Shown here in pieces: positions 1-10,977 of a DNA stretch of 64,000 bases. The number at the start of each line of letters is the position of its first letter. Positions within the stretch are counted from its first letter, which is position 1. Location of the stretch: the NCBI RefSeq assembly GCF_020497125.1, contig NC_059072.1, positions 304,748,781 through 304,812,780 on the forward strand, read 5' to 3'. The position numbers and the translations under genes are program-made. Source of the stretch: Mauremys mutica. Its lineage: Eukaryota > Chordata > Testudines > Geoemydidae. A model generated the notes under the pieces. It was not told the origin of the DNA. It searched no databases and worked only from the letters and a program-made list of their open reading frames with translations.

Positions 1-141
1 TGAAAAGTGACTTGCCCTCACACACCTAGACTTGGTCCCTGAAGAACTGAATTGAGGCACATCAGTAGCCAATGGCTTAAACCTGCACTGGAACTTTATA
101 GGGTCTGTGAATTCAGCTTCCGACATTTTTTTAAGAAATAC
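1..141 (-). CDS. Candidate coding exon of an unidentified minus-strand gene (partial)
   Basis: On the minus strand a strong polypyrimidine tract and acceptor (CTTTTTTCTCTTTGCAG, ending at 142) precede 47 codons open to the window edge, with an ATG at 126-124 followed by SEAEFTDPIKF. Possible donors are at 82-81 (GTGCAG/GTTTAA) and 25-24 (TCTAG/GTGTGT). I do not recognise the protein. It does not match the start of LCP1, the head-to-head neighbour expected from human order. Confidence 0.35.
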
Positions 142-560
142 CTGCAAAGAGAAAAAAGAGGTTGTACATTTTTTTAATTCAGTGTGTTTAAAAAAAAGAT
201 AAATGGGATCTTTTGCCGTTACACATGAGGTCTACATAGTCTTTTCTGTACTGTTCTTACTGGAGGACCACGGTGCACGTGATGAATCTTTAACAAAAAC
301 ATCTTTCCTTGCAGACTGACTAAAACTCATTTCCCATTCAGTTACTTCAGTATCACTTCTTTGATACTTGTGATGTCATAGTCTAGACACGAAGTCATCG
401 AGGACAAACCGGGTAGACAAGAGCTGAATTTCTGACATAATATAAAGCAGAAATTAAAAACTTTCAAGCCTTTATTAATCATAAAGGAGCAAAAAGTACA
501 AACCTACCCCTATCCTCCACTGGGACCGAAAGCATATTTAGATCTGACAGAAGCCTGCTG
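142..560. other. Unannotated AT-rich sequence
   Basis: No gene, RNA or clear repeat seen. A CTTGCAG acceptor-like string at about 307-313 is followed by stops in two frames. Confidence 0.4.
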
Positions 561-576
561 TGGATTTCAAGAGTCT

Positions 577-961
577 GTTATGATAAACTGCATAAGAAGA
601 ACTGTGTATGTGTAAGAAATGCCAGAGTAATTGTGTTTGTGAGAATGAGAAAAGATAAAGTAACTAACAAGCTAGATAAGACCCGTTTGAACTAACGCTA
701 AACCTGTACAGAAGGGGGAGAAGAGTTAACATGGAAATGAGAGACTAATACAAATGTATAAGAAAAGAGAACAAAATGTTATAAATAAGTTTGTGTGTTA
801 AACGGAGGTTGAAGCTGTATTGTCCAATGCTGGAGGCGACTATGATGAGATTGTCCTTATAAGCTTCCCACTTGTGAGAAACTGATCACTATTCTGAGCT
901 GTTTTGCTGTAATAAATATTTGTTAGACCTCTCTGCTGAGTAAGTGAACCTCAATCCAACA
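577..961 (+). repeat. Possible solo LTR fragment
   Basis: A purine-rich stretch runs into AATAAA at 911-916 and ends near CCAACA at about 955-961, the order seen in retroviral U3-R-U5. No target duplication or internal region was found, so this is tentative. Confidence 0.3.
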
Positions 962-2050
962 CCCCCACCCCCCTTGCAGGCCTTTTTTATTTGCTGATAA
1001 AGTCCCATGCTCACCTATGGCACAATATAAAAACACTGCCAATCCCGAACCTTTCACAAGCACTAAATTCCCCAGTTTCAGACATATTTAAAAATAAGAA
1101 TCATTTGAGAAACTGTATGTCTGGCATCAGGAGTGCTTCAGAGAATACAACCTAACCTGAGCCAAAGGAGGCCCGGGGATTCTGAGACCCCATCTCACCA
1201 AGGATAGATTGCACTGCTAGCGTGATGTTTACTCCTATGCTCCAGTTTCATATAATGAGGGGCATAAGCTGCTTTGTGCTGACTGAGAGTGCAGTGGTCG
1301 TAACAACTTGAATCCCTTGAATACAGACATCTCCTCAATGTATCTCTGCCTGGCTTGGGCACATAGCAGGTTCTCTCCTTGCCTACTTAACAGGAAACCT
1401 TCTCCCACTCACATCAGTTTCAAACACATCCAAAGTCGTCACTGCACTTCAGTGAGACTTAGCCTCACCAGTTAGCAGGGCAAAGGAGTTTGGCCTAGTT
1501 GAGGAGTAGGGTAGAAGATTTCTCACTGATGTTTGGACCTTTTAGTTGCACAGGCCAATTAAGCGGTATTGCAGGGAGCCCCATATCTGCTCGAACTGCT
1601 CCTTTCTGGAAAAATTTTTGGTTCTAGGAATTATTCTCCTTTTTCCTAAAGTGATATATCTCAGGTGACATCACACTTCTGCCCAATAATCAAAGTCCAA
1701 GTTAGTGGAAGAGAAGTTTGGCTGAGAAAAGACAATCAGACCATTTTAAAATAAACATAGATTTTGAGGGAAGTTTAAATTCGTTGTTCATTTTAATTTA
1801 TAGGTTAAAAGAAGCCTTTATTATATCTTCTCTCATCCCCATTAGCACTTCTAACTGCTTGTGTGCACAGAACTACAGTTCTGATTGACTTTGTATAAAT
1901 ATATGATCTCACTGTAACCTGTAAAATGTAATAGAGTCCAATAATGCTCTTCTTGGACAGGTTTAACCCTATAGAACAATGAATGGAGTTCAGATAATCC
2001 CAGAAACTAGAGTCCAAGATCTTCAACAGTGACTAGTGAGGATGCATGCA
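962..2050. other. Non-coding flank
   Basis: Nothing supportable seen. A 73-codon open frame at 1805-2026 on the minus strand lacks coding character. Confidence 0.4.
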
Positions 2051-2052
2051 TA

Positions 2053-2341
2053 AGGGTATGTTTACTCTGCTACTAAAAATCTGCGGCTGACTTCTGCCAC
2101 CTGACTTGGACCTGTGGGGCTTGGATAAAGGGGCTGTTTAACTGCAGTATAGACATTCAGGCTCAGGCTGAAGCATGGGCTCTGGGACCTTGCAAGGTGG
2201 GAAGGTCCCAGAGCTTAGGCTGCAGCCCAAGCCCACATGTCTATACCACAATTAAACAGCCCCTTAACCCAAGCCCCTTGAGCCTGAGTCCACTAGCGTG
2301 GGCCAGCTAAAGGTTTTTAATCGCAATGTAGACATACCCTT
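2053..2341. repeat. DNA transposon MITE with terminal inverted repeats
   Basis: The left end AAGGGTATGTTTACTCTGC and right end GCAATGTAGACATACCCTT are imperfect inverted repeats. The interior is also folded (AAGGGGCTGTTTAACTGC against a later inverse). No open frame. Short flanking duplications are not clear. Confidence 0.7.
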
Positions 2342-4120
2342 AGTTTTTGCATGTCTGACACCTTAAATAGAGCCTTGTCTTAAGAGGGGACAGTGCTCAG
2401 CACTTCATGGAAATCAGGGCCCCTTTAATTTGTACCCCCAAACCAAGGTACCCAACATTACAAATGACTTTTCAAAATCTTGGCTCAAGTATATAATCAA
2501 AAAAATCTGAGGGCAAAGGTCAGCCAGGAGACCTGCTGGTATATAGCCAACAAATGTATGAAATGGGAGAGGGAAAGGGAAAATACATTGTCAAGTCTAA
2601 ACTACTAACATCAAGTTAAATTTTCAATATTTTATTATATACATTTCATAATAAAAATCTCACAGATTTATTTTTTTTAAACAGAACGCCAGTGATTGAA
2701 GACTGTGTACAAACAGCAGAGAATTACAAAAGCTTGGAACTTAAAAACTTTGATGAAACACACCCAGGAGATTTAAAGATTCCAAATATAACAATAGAGC
2801 TGAGGTTGTATAGTCAGAAAATATGTGGAGTTTAAATGATTTATCTTCTCCGACATTCAAGAAAGCACTGATCTACAAGATGCACTGAGATATCGTGCTT
2901 CAGTTCTCCCCATAAGCATTACAAAAAGAACTTGCTGGCATCCTATTGTAGCTAATCTTTTGGAGACTTATATTCACATACATTAAAGGATGTTCTCATG
3001 TATTATTTCACAACCATAAAATGTAGAATCTGTTTCTTAGGTATATCAATTTAGACAGTAATTTCATCTGAGACTTCTGCTTAAGCACTGCTAGCATATT
3101 GTGTTTGTATGTTTGTACAAATAAATAAATCTGTTAGTCTTTAAGGTGCCACCGAACTCCTCATTGTTTTTGTCAAGGACATACATTCAAAGCATAATCA
3201 CCTTGCTCTAGCAATAATATATCACAGCAGGAAAGAAAGATTAAATATTAAAACTTCGGTCGCTAAAAGGAACAAAAGCAAAGCAATGTAAAGCTAGAGA
3301 TAAAATTAATCATATTTAGGGAAAGTTTGTCACAGATGGTTTTAAAAAAAGCCATTTTTTAAAAAAAATGTATAAAAAGGATCACAACAGGTAATCATCA
3401 AAAACAGAAGTCACTGCATTCCAAAAGAGCAATCAAATGTATTAACAACTTGTCCTCCACCCACTAATATTATTGCAGAAGAAATTCATGTTCTTCAAAC
3501 ATTAAGGATCAAACCCAAATCCCAGTGCCCAGCATGAGAAGCTGACCAAGATGACAAGCAGGAGGGGAATCCTCAAGTACAGACTGCAAATCTACTCTGT
3601 GACTGCTCGATAACAGCCCAGCCACTCCCACTGCCTCTTGGAGTGTGCACGGGCTGTACTGCCCCCGGCTTTTCCATTTTTACACAGCAGAATTGCACCA
3701 GTTTCATTACTTAGGGGACTTCTGTGGCTATAGAGGAGGGAGCTGGATTTGCCCCTACAAGCACAATATTGAAGAAGCAACAGCAGATTTCTTCCTTGTG
3801 CTGAATATTGAAGAATTTAGGGAATTAAAGTCCCCAAGCAGGCTCATGATGTTGTCATAAATTTGTGCATTTTCACACATGTGCTTACAGTATTGTATCC
3901 GTGTGTCACAATTACAGTACATTCTACTAACTTCAAACTCAGCAAGTTTGTGTTTTTTAAGACCGCTCTTGCTGAAATGCAAAACATAGGCCCTGATCCT
4001 ACAAACACTTAGGCATAAGCTTAACTTTACTCACATAAACACTAAGGGTGAAATCCTTGCCATTTGGAACCTAATGGGAGTTTTGCCAGTGATGTCAATG
4101 CAGCCAAAATTTCCATCCTA
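2342..4120. other. Non-coding flank with one repeat scrap
   Basis: Mostly unassigned. About 3127-3172 carries a scrap (TTAGTCTTTAAGGTGCCACC) of the Penelope-like repeat found complete at 57585-57778. An acceptor-like TTTAAACAG at about 2684-2692 is followed by about 50 open codons to a TAA near 2835; with no partner exon it is not called as a gene. Confidence 0.35.
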
Positions 4121-4126
4121 AATGGT

Positions 4127-4415
4127 AGGTCTACACTGGAGCTGGAGGTGTAATTTCCAGCTCATGTAGACATACCCACACTAGATCTGATTCAGCTAGC
4201 ATGCTATACAGAGAAGCGTGGCCATGGCAGCATGAGTTGCAGAAGGGGCTAGCTACCCGAGTATGTACTTATGGTCTTGGATGGCATCAGAAGGTACACA
4301 TCCAACCACTCGCAGCTATTCTATTTTTAGTGTGCTGTCTCAATCAGAACTAGTTAGTGCAGGTATGTCTACTCAAGCTGGAAATTATACCACCCAGCTC
4401 CAGTGTAGCCATACC
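4127..4415. repeat. MITE with about 35-bp inverted ends
   Basis: The left end GGTCTACACTGGAGCTGG and right end CCAGCTCCAGTGTAGCC are inverted copies, extended inward by GTGTAATTTCCAGCT and AGCTGGAAATTATACC. The open frame 4263-4508 crosses the element and is spurious. Confidence 0.7.
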
Positions 4416-5389
4416 CGTAAGGTTTGCAAAATCAGGGCCTTAAAATTTGGAGCCCAACCCTGCATTCCATATGCAAGTAATGAAGGATCAGGCTTACTAT
4501 TAGCCTAAAGAGTTGGAAGGCTAATACTGTTTAATATTTAAATACAATAATCTGCCTTTCCTAAAACTATATAATGCCCAATGCTTCCAACACTTCTCAT
4601 GTGCAGTTCTTACTCAGACTGTTGGTTTTATTAAGCTCAATGGTATTGCTTACATGAGGAATAAGTATTTATTTCAGTAAGGGTTTGTATGATTGCACCA
4701 TACACGAGTCACAAAATTGCTCATTCAGAGTCAAAGACAAGGAACCCAACCAAATACTTCACTGTGGACAATGTGAAAATGTAAATTAGTTTCAGCACTA
4801 CAGTTTTCTTGAGATCTGTTTAAACAAGAGGATTTCTTTAAAAGTCTTAATCAGGATGAGGGCCCTGTTGTGATAAATGCTGTAAAAATTTAGTAGTGGA
4901 TGTGGTGCCTGGCCAAAAGAATTTACAATCTAATCTAGAGTTCATCATTTCACATTACATTACTGTGAGAACACATCTTTGACATAACAAACATTGCTTT
5001 GGATTTCACATCAATAAACACAACAGAAGTATATGAGTTGTAGACCAGATATCACATTGTTATTGACTAAGGAGTGATACTTATATGGAAAAATCTGAAC
5101 ATACCGATGTAATTTAGCAAATAACCCCCCTTCAATTTTCTATTATTTACTTTACAGTCAATATCTTTGGTTTTGTTTTGTATCAAATATATATATATAT
5201 AAAATGTCTCCCCTCCTCCCATCCCCAATCTGTAATCTTCCATGTAGCTGAATTTGGACATTAAAAAAAGCACAAGGCAGGACAACTGATTTGATGACAG
5301 TCCAGTTGAAAAACATTAACCTTGCAGATAAAGGACAAACAACATATTAAATCAGCAACATCCAAAACAGTTTCTTTATTTCCATAATA
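4416..5389. other. Non-coding flank
   Basis: AT-rich, with a short (AT)n run at about 5189-5202. No gene seen. Confidence 0.4.
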
Positions 5390-5397
5390 AGTTAGAG

Positions 5398-5945
5398 CGG
5401 GGTGGGCAACCTACCGCTTGCGGGCTGGATCTGGTCCGTCAGGGCTTTGGATCCAGCCCACGGGATTGCCACCCCTGTGGGGCTGCAGGCCCCACAACGC
5501 TCCCAGAAGTGGCCGGCACCACGACCTTGTGGTCCCTGGGGGAGCGGGGGTGGAAGGGCAGCATGCAGAGTCCTCTGCCCTCCCTCCCCCGGGGCCGCAG
5601 GGATGTGGTGCTGGCCACTTCCGGGAGCGGCGTGGAGCCAGGGCAGGCAGGGATCCTGCCTTAGCACGACTGCATGTCGCTGCCACCACGGAGCCACTCA
5701 AGGTGAGCAGCGACGGGCCAGAGCTCATACCCCGAACCCCCTCCTGCACCCCACATCCTGCATCCCAACCCCCTGCCCTGAGCCCCCTGCCACATCCTGC
5801 ATCCCAATCCCCTGCCCTGAGATCCCTCCCACACCCCGCACTTCCTCCCACACCCCAGCCCCCACCCCAGCCCTACATTCACAGCCCTGCATGCAATTTC
5901 CCCACCCAGATGTAGCCTTCAGGCCAAAAAGTTTGCCCACCCCTG
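5398..5945. repeat. hAT-type non-autonomous element, 548 bp
   Basis: The ends CGGGGTGGGCAA and TTTGCCCACCCCTG are inverted. The element is flanked by an exact 8-bp duplication AGTTAGAG (5390-5397 and 5946-5953), diagnostic of hAT transposition. The GC-rich interior includes a tandem block of about 40-bp units (CATCCTGCATCCCAA...CCCTGCCCTGAG, about 5750-5850). Six overlapping long open frames here come from GC-rich composition. Confidence 0.9.
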
Positions 5946-5953
5946 AGTTAGAG

Positions 5954-7289
5954 TAAATGACCTTCAATGTTTGTGAAAACAATTACAACTATAAAGAAGT
6001 TTTCTTTAATGTGACCCTTTAAAAACTAAGATTAGCTGAAACAAAAAACAAGAGCCATCACTATTCACACAACAAAGATACTATCTTCCTGCTTCTCTTA
6101 AACATGCCACTGAACTTAACGTTTTCACCTGACAGAGATATGAAAAGCAACTCCATCTCTGCTTTCTCTCTCACCCCTTCCCTTTTATAAATAGTCTGGA
6201 ATGGACCCAGTTTAGTCTTTCCTCAGGCGACATTTCTAGTGCAGTCAATCAATAGGAGTTTTGCTTGAATCAGGACTGCAGTATTGGTCACCCTGCTGAA
6301 ATCTAATGTTATCTGAAGGCAGCTGGAGTCAGTTTGGAAATAAAAACCACTAAGAAACCTGCACTGTTATTAAATACAATTAGTAACTCTATGTCCAGTA
6401 GATAACAAGACAATGGGTCAAGGTTACATGAATTCAACTAAGCTAAATTTGAAGTTTCTTTAATTTTTTTTTAAATCACTGCTAAGGACAATTCCCTTTA
6501 CTTTGCACCTTTCCAGACTATACAGACAAAAATTATTTTGTCAACTATCTTAAAGCTGATAACTTAACACATGACAAGAAACATGAGGAAAACCAGACAC
6601 AACACCCAGAGCAACAAACATAAGATGAATGTGACAGGAGATAATGGTTTCAAAACTCACTGTTTGCTTTGTTTTCTTTTTAACTGATGCTGCTGCCCTT
6701 CAGCCAGTGGGTTTCCTTCCTAGGCACACAAACAGGCATTTGAATCCTGAACCGAAAGGAAAGGATGAGAAAAAGGGTAAGAACTCCTGAGTCATTAACT
6801 ACCAAGCAGCATGCTCAATAAGTCTCCTCATGAACAAGGATCAATACATTAAACAGCATTATAGATTATTAAAAAAATCATCAATCAGTACAGAAACATC
6901 TCATACAAGTAATGTGCCAGTAACAAATCACAACCATAAATAGCAATGACAAGCAGAACAATGAAAAACACAAATTATAAGGAATACTGTAACACCACGG
7001 CTGATAAATAACTGCAGATGGTAATAAAGGAAGAACAACAAAAAGGTAACAGCAATAATAATCACATCACTAATTATTTATCACTAATGATGATAAAGCT
7101 AACCCTAGGGCAGTAGTGATAAGGACTATTCTAGCATCATCCATAACTATTCAGCGACACCAGTAACTACGGAAAGGCTGACTAGGAAAGACTATAACTG
7201 CACTAACAAACGAATCTAGACGAGCCCATGCTAATTAAGAGTGTGTCATACTTATAAACTCAATACTATTAAATTATCTTCACCACCCC
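5954..7289. other. Non-coding flank
   Basis: AT-rich sequence with many short A and T runs. No gene or dated repeat recognised. Confidence 0.4.
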
Positions 7290-7870
7290 TGTAGTGCAAT
7301 GCTGCTGCACGTGGGTCCAGCGCCGCCTCCTGTTTGCCTCCCCACCTTGGCCACTAGCACCTTGCAGAGGGGCTGCACCACGCCTGCCCAGCAGCCCAAG
7401 CGCGCGCGCCCCGCGGGAGCGCGCCGGCCTCTCTCTCCCTCCCCCCGCCCTGGAGGAATGGAAGCGGGGACGCGCACTCGCGCTCTCTTTCTCTCTCGCC
7501 GCGCGGGCTGGCGAGAACGAGGCTCCCCTGGGGGTTGCTAGGGCCCGTCTCCAAGGACGCCTGGGGCAGCCTGGGAGGCATGTGAGGGCCTGCGGCGGCG
7601 GCTGCAGGGCGGAGAGGAGCCCCCGCCCGTCTCCTGGTGCTAACGGGGATGGGGCAGAGGCTGCCGTGAGGCTGACTCCCCCCGAGGAGAGGCTGGGGCG
7701 CCCGGCCCTGCCGCTGCCGGGCTGCAAGAGGCAATGCCAGGCCCCTGGGCTGTCAGGTGCGGCTGGGGGTGGCTGGGGTCAGGGGGGCAGAGCCGTGTGA
7801 CGGGTGGAGCCCCTCTCGCACACCTCCCCGGGGGCTGCAGTGCTGCCAGATTTCTGTGCTGAGAGCCCCA
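7290..7870. promoter_or_regulatory. CpG island, probable promoter
   Basis: About 580 bp of GC-rich sequence dense in CpG (for example GCGCGCGCC at about 7400) inside an otherwise AT-rich window. It contains GGGGCGG-like and CCCCGCCC-like Sp1 motifs and no TATA box. Several overlapping GC-rich open frames on both strands are composition artefacts. It is the only island of this kind upstream of LRRC63 exon 2. It could serve LRRC63, a minus-strand neighbour, or both. Confidence 0.65.
7734..7756 (+). CDS. LRRC63: Candidate LRRC63 exon 1 with start codon
   Basis: ATG at 7734-7736 is followed by seven codons and a GT donor at 7757 (CTGTCAG/GTGCGG). The exon ends in phase 2, which fits the acceptor at 19998 and creates an Arg codon across the junction. 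It lies at the downstream edge of the CpG island, where a first exon is expected. The next exon has no in-frame ATG until about 90 codons in, so an upstream start is needed. Only the phase match and position support this choice; an unseen exon between 7.8 and 20 kb could carry the true start instead. Confidence 0.35.
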
Positions 7871-8583
7871 GCAAGCCGGTGTTAGCGGCGAATTTCAGCC
7901 GGCTCTGCTGCAGTGAACGTTTCTAGCGCTCCTGGCTGTGGTGGAATCAGAAAACCAGGGCTGAGCGCACCCCCACGGCTCGAAGACCAGTAGAAACAAC
8001 CCTAAACTGATTATTTTTGTCAAATCCCATGATTTCTAAGCCAATCTCATTATTTATTTTTTTTACCACTAGTGGTCAGCAGTGCTGTGTTTGGATGAAA
8101 CAAAGCGTGTGGCGGTCAGAAAATGGCACAAAATATCACAACTATTTGTACAGTGTTTTGAGATCCTTGCATGGAAGGAGCAATAGACATGCAGAATATT
8201 ATATTGTTATGTATGTGTGTGTGTGTATACACATATCTATAAATCTTCACTTTAATAAAATTGGGGCAGGGGCTTAAAATATAGTTAGACTATGGCAGGG
8301 ATGTTACTGTACCAAAATGTACTTTTTTAAAGGACATGTAGAAATAATGTATGATACGAAAGAATTTTTTTTTAATTGGAGTCCAAGATGGGGGAGGGGG
8401 AGGGAGGATTCTTGGTTACAAAACAAAAGCGAGTATAATATGTATTACCAGTAGCTTTTGTACAGTAGCCTTTATTTGTCCCTAACTGTAATATTCTTTT
8501 CAAAGTATATATTTATGAAAAAAGTTACTTTTTCATTTAACATAGAAAGCAGATGCTTTGTCCTGGACAGTTAATATGAAGTT
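7871..8583. other. Intron or flank just after the CpG island
   Basis: Non-coding. A short (TG)n run lies at about 8211-8228. No repeat family identified. Confidence 0.4.
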
Positions 8584-8591
8584 ATGTGGGT

Positions 8592-8701
8592 TAGGGTGAC
8601 CAGATAGCAAGTGTGAAAAAGCAGGGGGTGGGGGGCCTATATAAGAAAAAGCCCCAAACATTGGGACTGTGCCTATAAAATCAGGACATCAGTTCACCCT
8701 A
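8592..8701. repeat. Short hAT-type MITE, 110 bp
   Basis: The ends TTAGGGTGACCAGAT and GTTCACCCTA are inverted, and the exact 8-bp duplication ATGTGGGT lies at 8584-8591 and 8702-8709. No coding capacity. Confidence 0.85.
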
Positions 8702-8709
8702 ATGTGGGT

Positions 8710-9844
8710 ATAAATCTATTTCTGCTATATACAGAGCATAGTGGTTCTGATATTTAGCAATTATATTAAAGCCAAATAGAATCTGGTTCACACTTTAAAC
8801 TGATTTGCGTCCCATACTGTATTAGTCACAAAAGATGAAGAGAGGAAATTTAGAGTGAAAGACATTGAAAGCATTTGGCCTTTAGTGCAAATTTATAACA
8901 TGATTGAAGAAGAGTGCTAGAATTAGATATGAGATAAAGAGGTCTTGTTACTACAGATGTGTCAAACTTGCAGTTTTGCTTGCAAGGGTTTATATATTTT
9001 TCTTCAACTTAATAGTTTTTTAAGATGAGAAATTTTATGATAATGATAATCTTATGATAATCCAGTCTGACTACTTGCATAAGGCCACAGAACCTTACCC
9101 AGTAATTTGTGCATCAAGCCCATAACTTCTGTTTAAGCTATAGCTTATCTTTTGGAAAAATAACTAATCACTAGGTTTAAGTGATAGAGAATCCACCTTG
9201 TCCTTAGGTGAGTTGTTCTAGGGGTTAAATACTCTGTGTTAAAAAAAATTGTGCTTTATTTCTGGCCTGAATTGGTCTAGCTTCTGCTCCTGTGCACTGG
9301 ATTTCATTATTGCTTGTTTTCTGCTTTACTAAAGAGCAGTCTACTATCAGAAATCTCTTCCCCATGTAGGTACTTTCCAGACTATGATCAAGTCATCTCT
9401 TAATTGTAGTTTCACTTTGAGGTTTCTTCGCACACAAAGTTGCACCAGTTTAGCTAAATTGGTACATCACACTTAGTTAAACCAGTGCATCCTTGTGTGT
9501 AGTCCAGGACATATATTCAGGTTTGAACAAAGTCAAAATGACTTCCAAATGAAACCATCAAATTGATGCTAATTTCATATGAAATCATTCAAAACCAAAT
9601 ATTTCATTATTTGAAATCAAACCAACAGAGATTCACTTGCATGTAAGCCCAGAGTCACATGAAAACTTCAAGAATTTTTCTATGAACCTCTTTACATACT
9701 GTATATAGCTTAAACTTCTAGTCCTGCCTTTCAGTGTCTTCTAGAGCTGTGTTCCTGTCTACATTATAGACCTTGTCTCCTATCTTGTCTCCCCTTGACA
9801 CTTCTGCCTCATCAATTAACCCTAACAATGGTATTGGTCCATTA
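8710..9844. other. Non-coding intronic sequence
   Basis: No gene, RNA or clear element recognised. Confidence 0.4.
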
Positions 9845-10977
9845 CTAGATAGAAAATGGTAGAATTGTCAATAAAATAATGACGAAAAGGCAGAAGTGTT
9901 CAATAAATATTTGTTCTCTATTTGGTGGAAAAAATAGCTGATGTATCATGACGATAATGAAACATTTTCTAATCCAATGATAACCCAGGAGGATGTTAAA
10001 CAGCAGCTACTGACGTTAGACATTTTAAAATCAGCTTGGCCAAATAACTTGCATCCAAGAGTTTTAAAAGAGATGGCCAAAAAGCTCGCTGGACCATTAA
10101 TTTTGATTTTCAATTACTCTTGAAATATTGGAGAAGTTCCAGAAGTCTGGAAGAAAGCTAATATTGTGCCAATGTTTAAAAGGAGTAAATGGGACAACCT
10201 GGGTAATTATAGGCCTGTCAGCCTGACCTCAATCCTGAGAAAAATAACAGAACAGCTGGTATGGGTCTTGATTAATAATGAATTAAAGGAGGGTAATATA
10301 ATTAATGCCAATCAACCTGGGTTTATGAAAAATAGATCGTGTCAAATTAACTTGATATCTTTTTTTCATGAGATTACAAGTTTGGTTGATAAAGGTTGTA
10401 GAGTTGATATAATATACTTACACTTATGTAAGCCATTTTACTTAGTACCACACAACATGTTGATTATAAACCGAGAACAATACAAAATTAATGTGGCACA
10501 CATTAAATGGATTAAAAATGGCTAACTGATAGGTCTCAATATAATTTTAAACAGAGAATTTTCATCAAGCTGATGTGTTTCTAATGAGGTCCTACAGGAA
10601 TCCATTCTTGGCCATAAAATATTTAACATTTTAATCAGTGACCTGGAAGAAAAACAAAATCATAACTGATAAAGTTTGCAGATGACACAAAGATTGTGGG
10701 ATGGTAGATAATTAAGAGGACAGGTCATGGATTCAGAGTGATGTGGATTGTTTGTGAAGCTGGTTGGAAGCACACAATATGTGTTTCAGTAGGGTCAATT
10801 TAAAGTTATATGTCTAGGAACAAAAATGTAGCCCATACTTACAGGATGGGGACTGTATCCTTGGAAGCAGTGACACTGAGAAAGGTTTAGAATAGTAGTG
10901 GATAATCAGCTGATCATGAGCTTCTAGTGTGGTTGTGTAGCCAAAAAGGCTAATGCAATCGTTGGATGTATAAATGG
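9845..10977 (+). pseudogene. CR1 LINE, 5' segment of a split copy
   Basis: Frames at 9941-10123 and 10166-10525 encode the start of a CR1-clade reverse transcriptase (NLHPRVLKEMA, then [19 protein letters not shown], then a degraded SFFHEITSLVDKG). Frameshifts and stops make it inactive. It continues at 12954 after a DNA-element insertion. Confidence 0.85.

Noticed and set aside
5392..5982. Six overlapping frames up to 184 codons
   Set aside because: All lie in a GC-rich hAT-type element with exact 8-bp target duplications and a tandem array.
7294..7800. Open frames of 80-168 codons on both strands in the CpG island
   Set aside because: GC-rich DNA lacks stop codons; frames overlap on both strands and show only Arg/Pro/Gly-rich composition.
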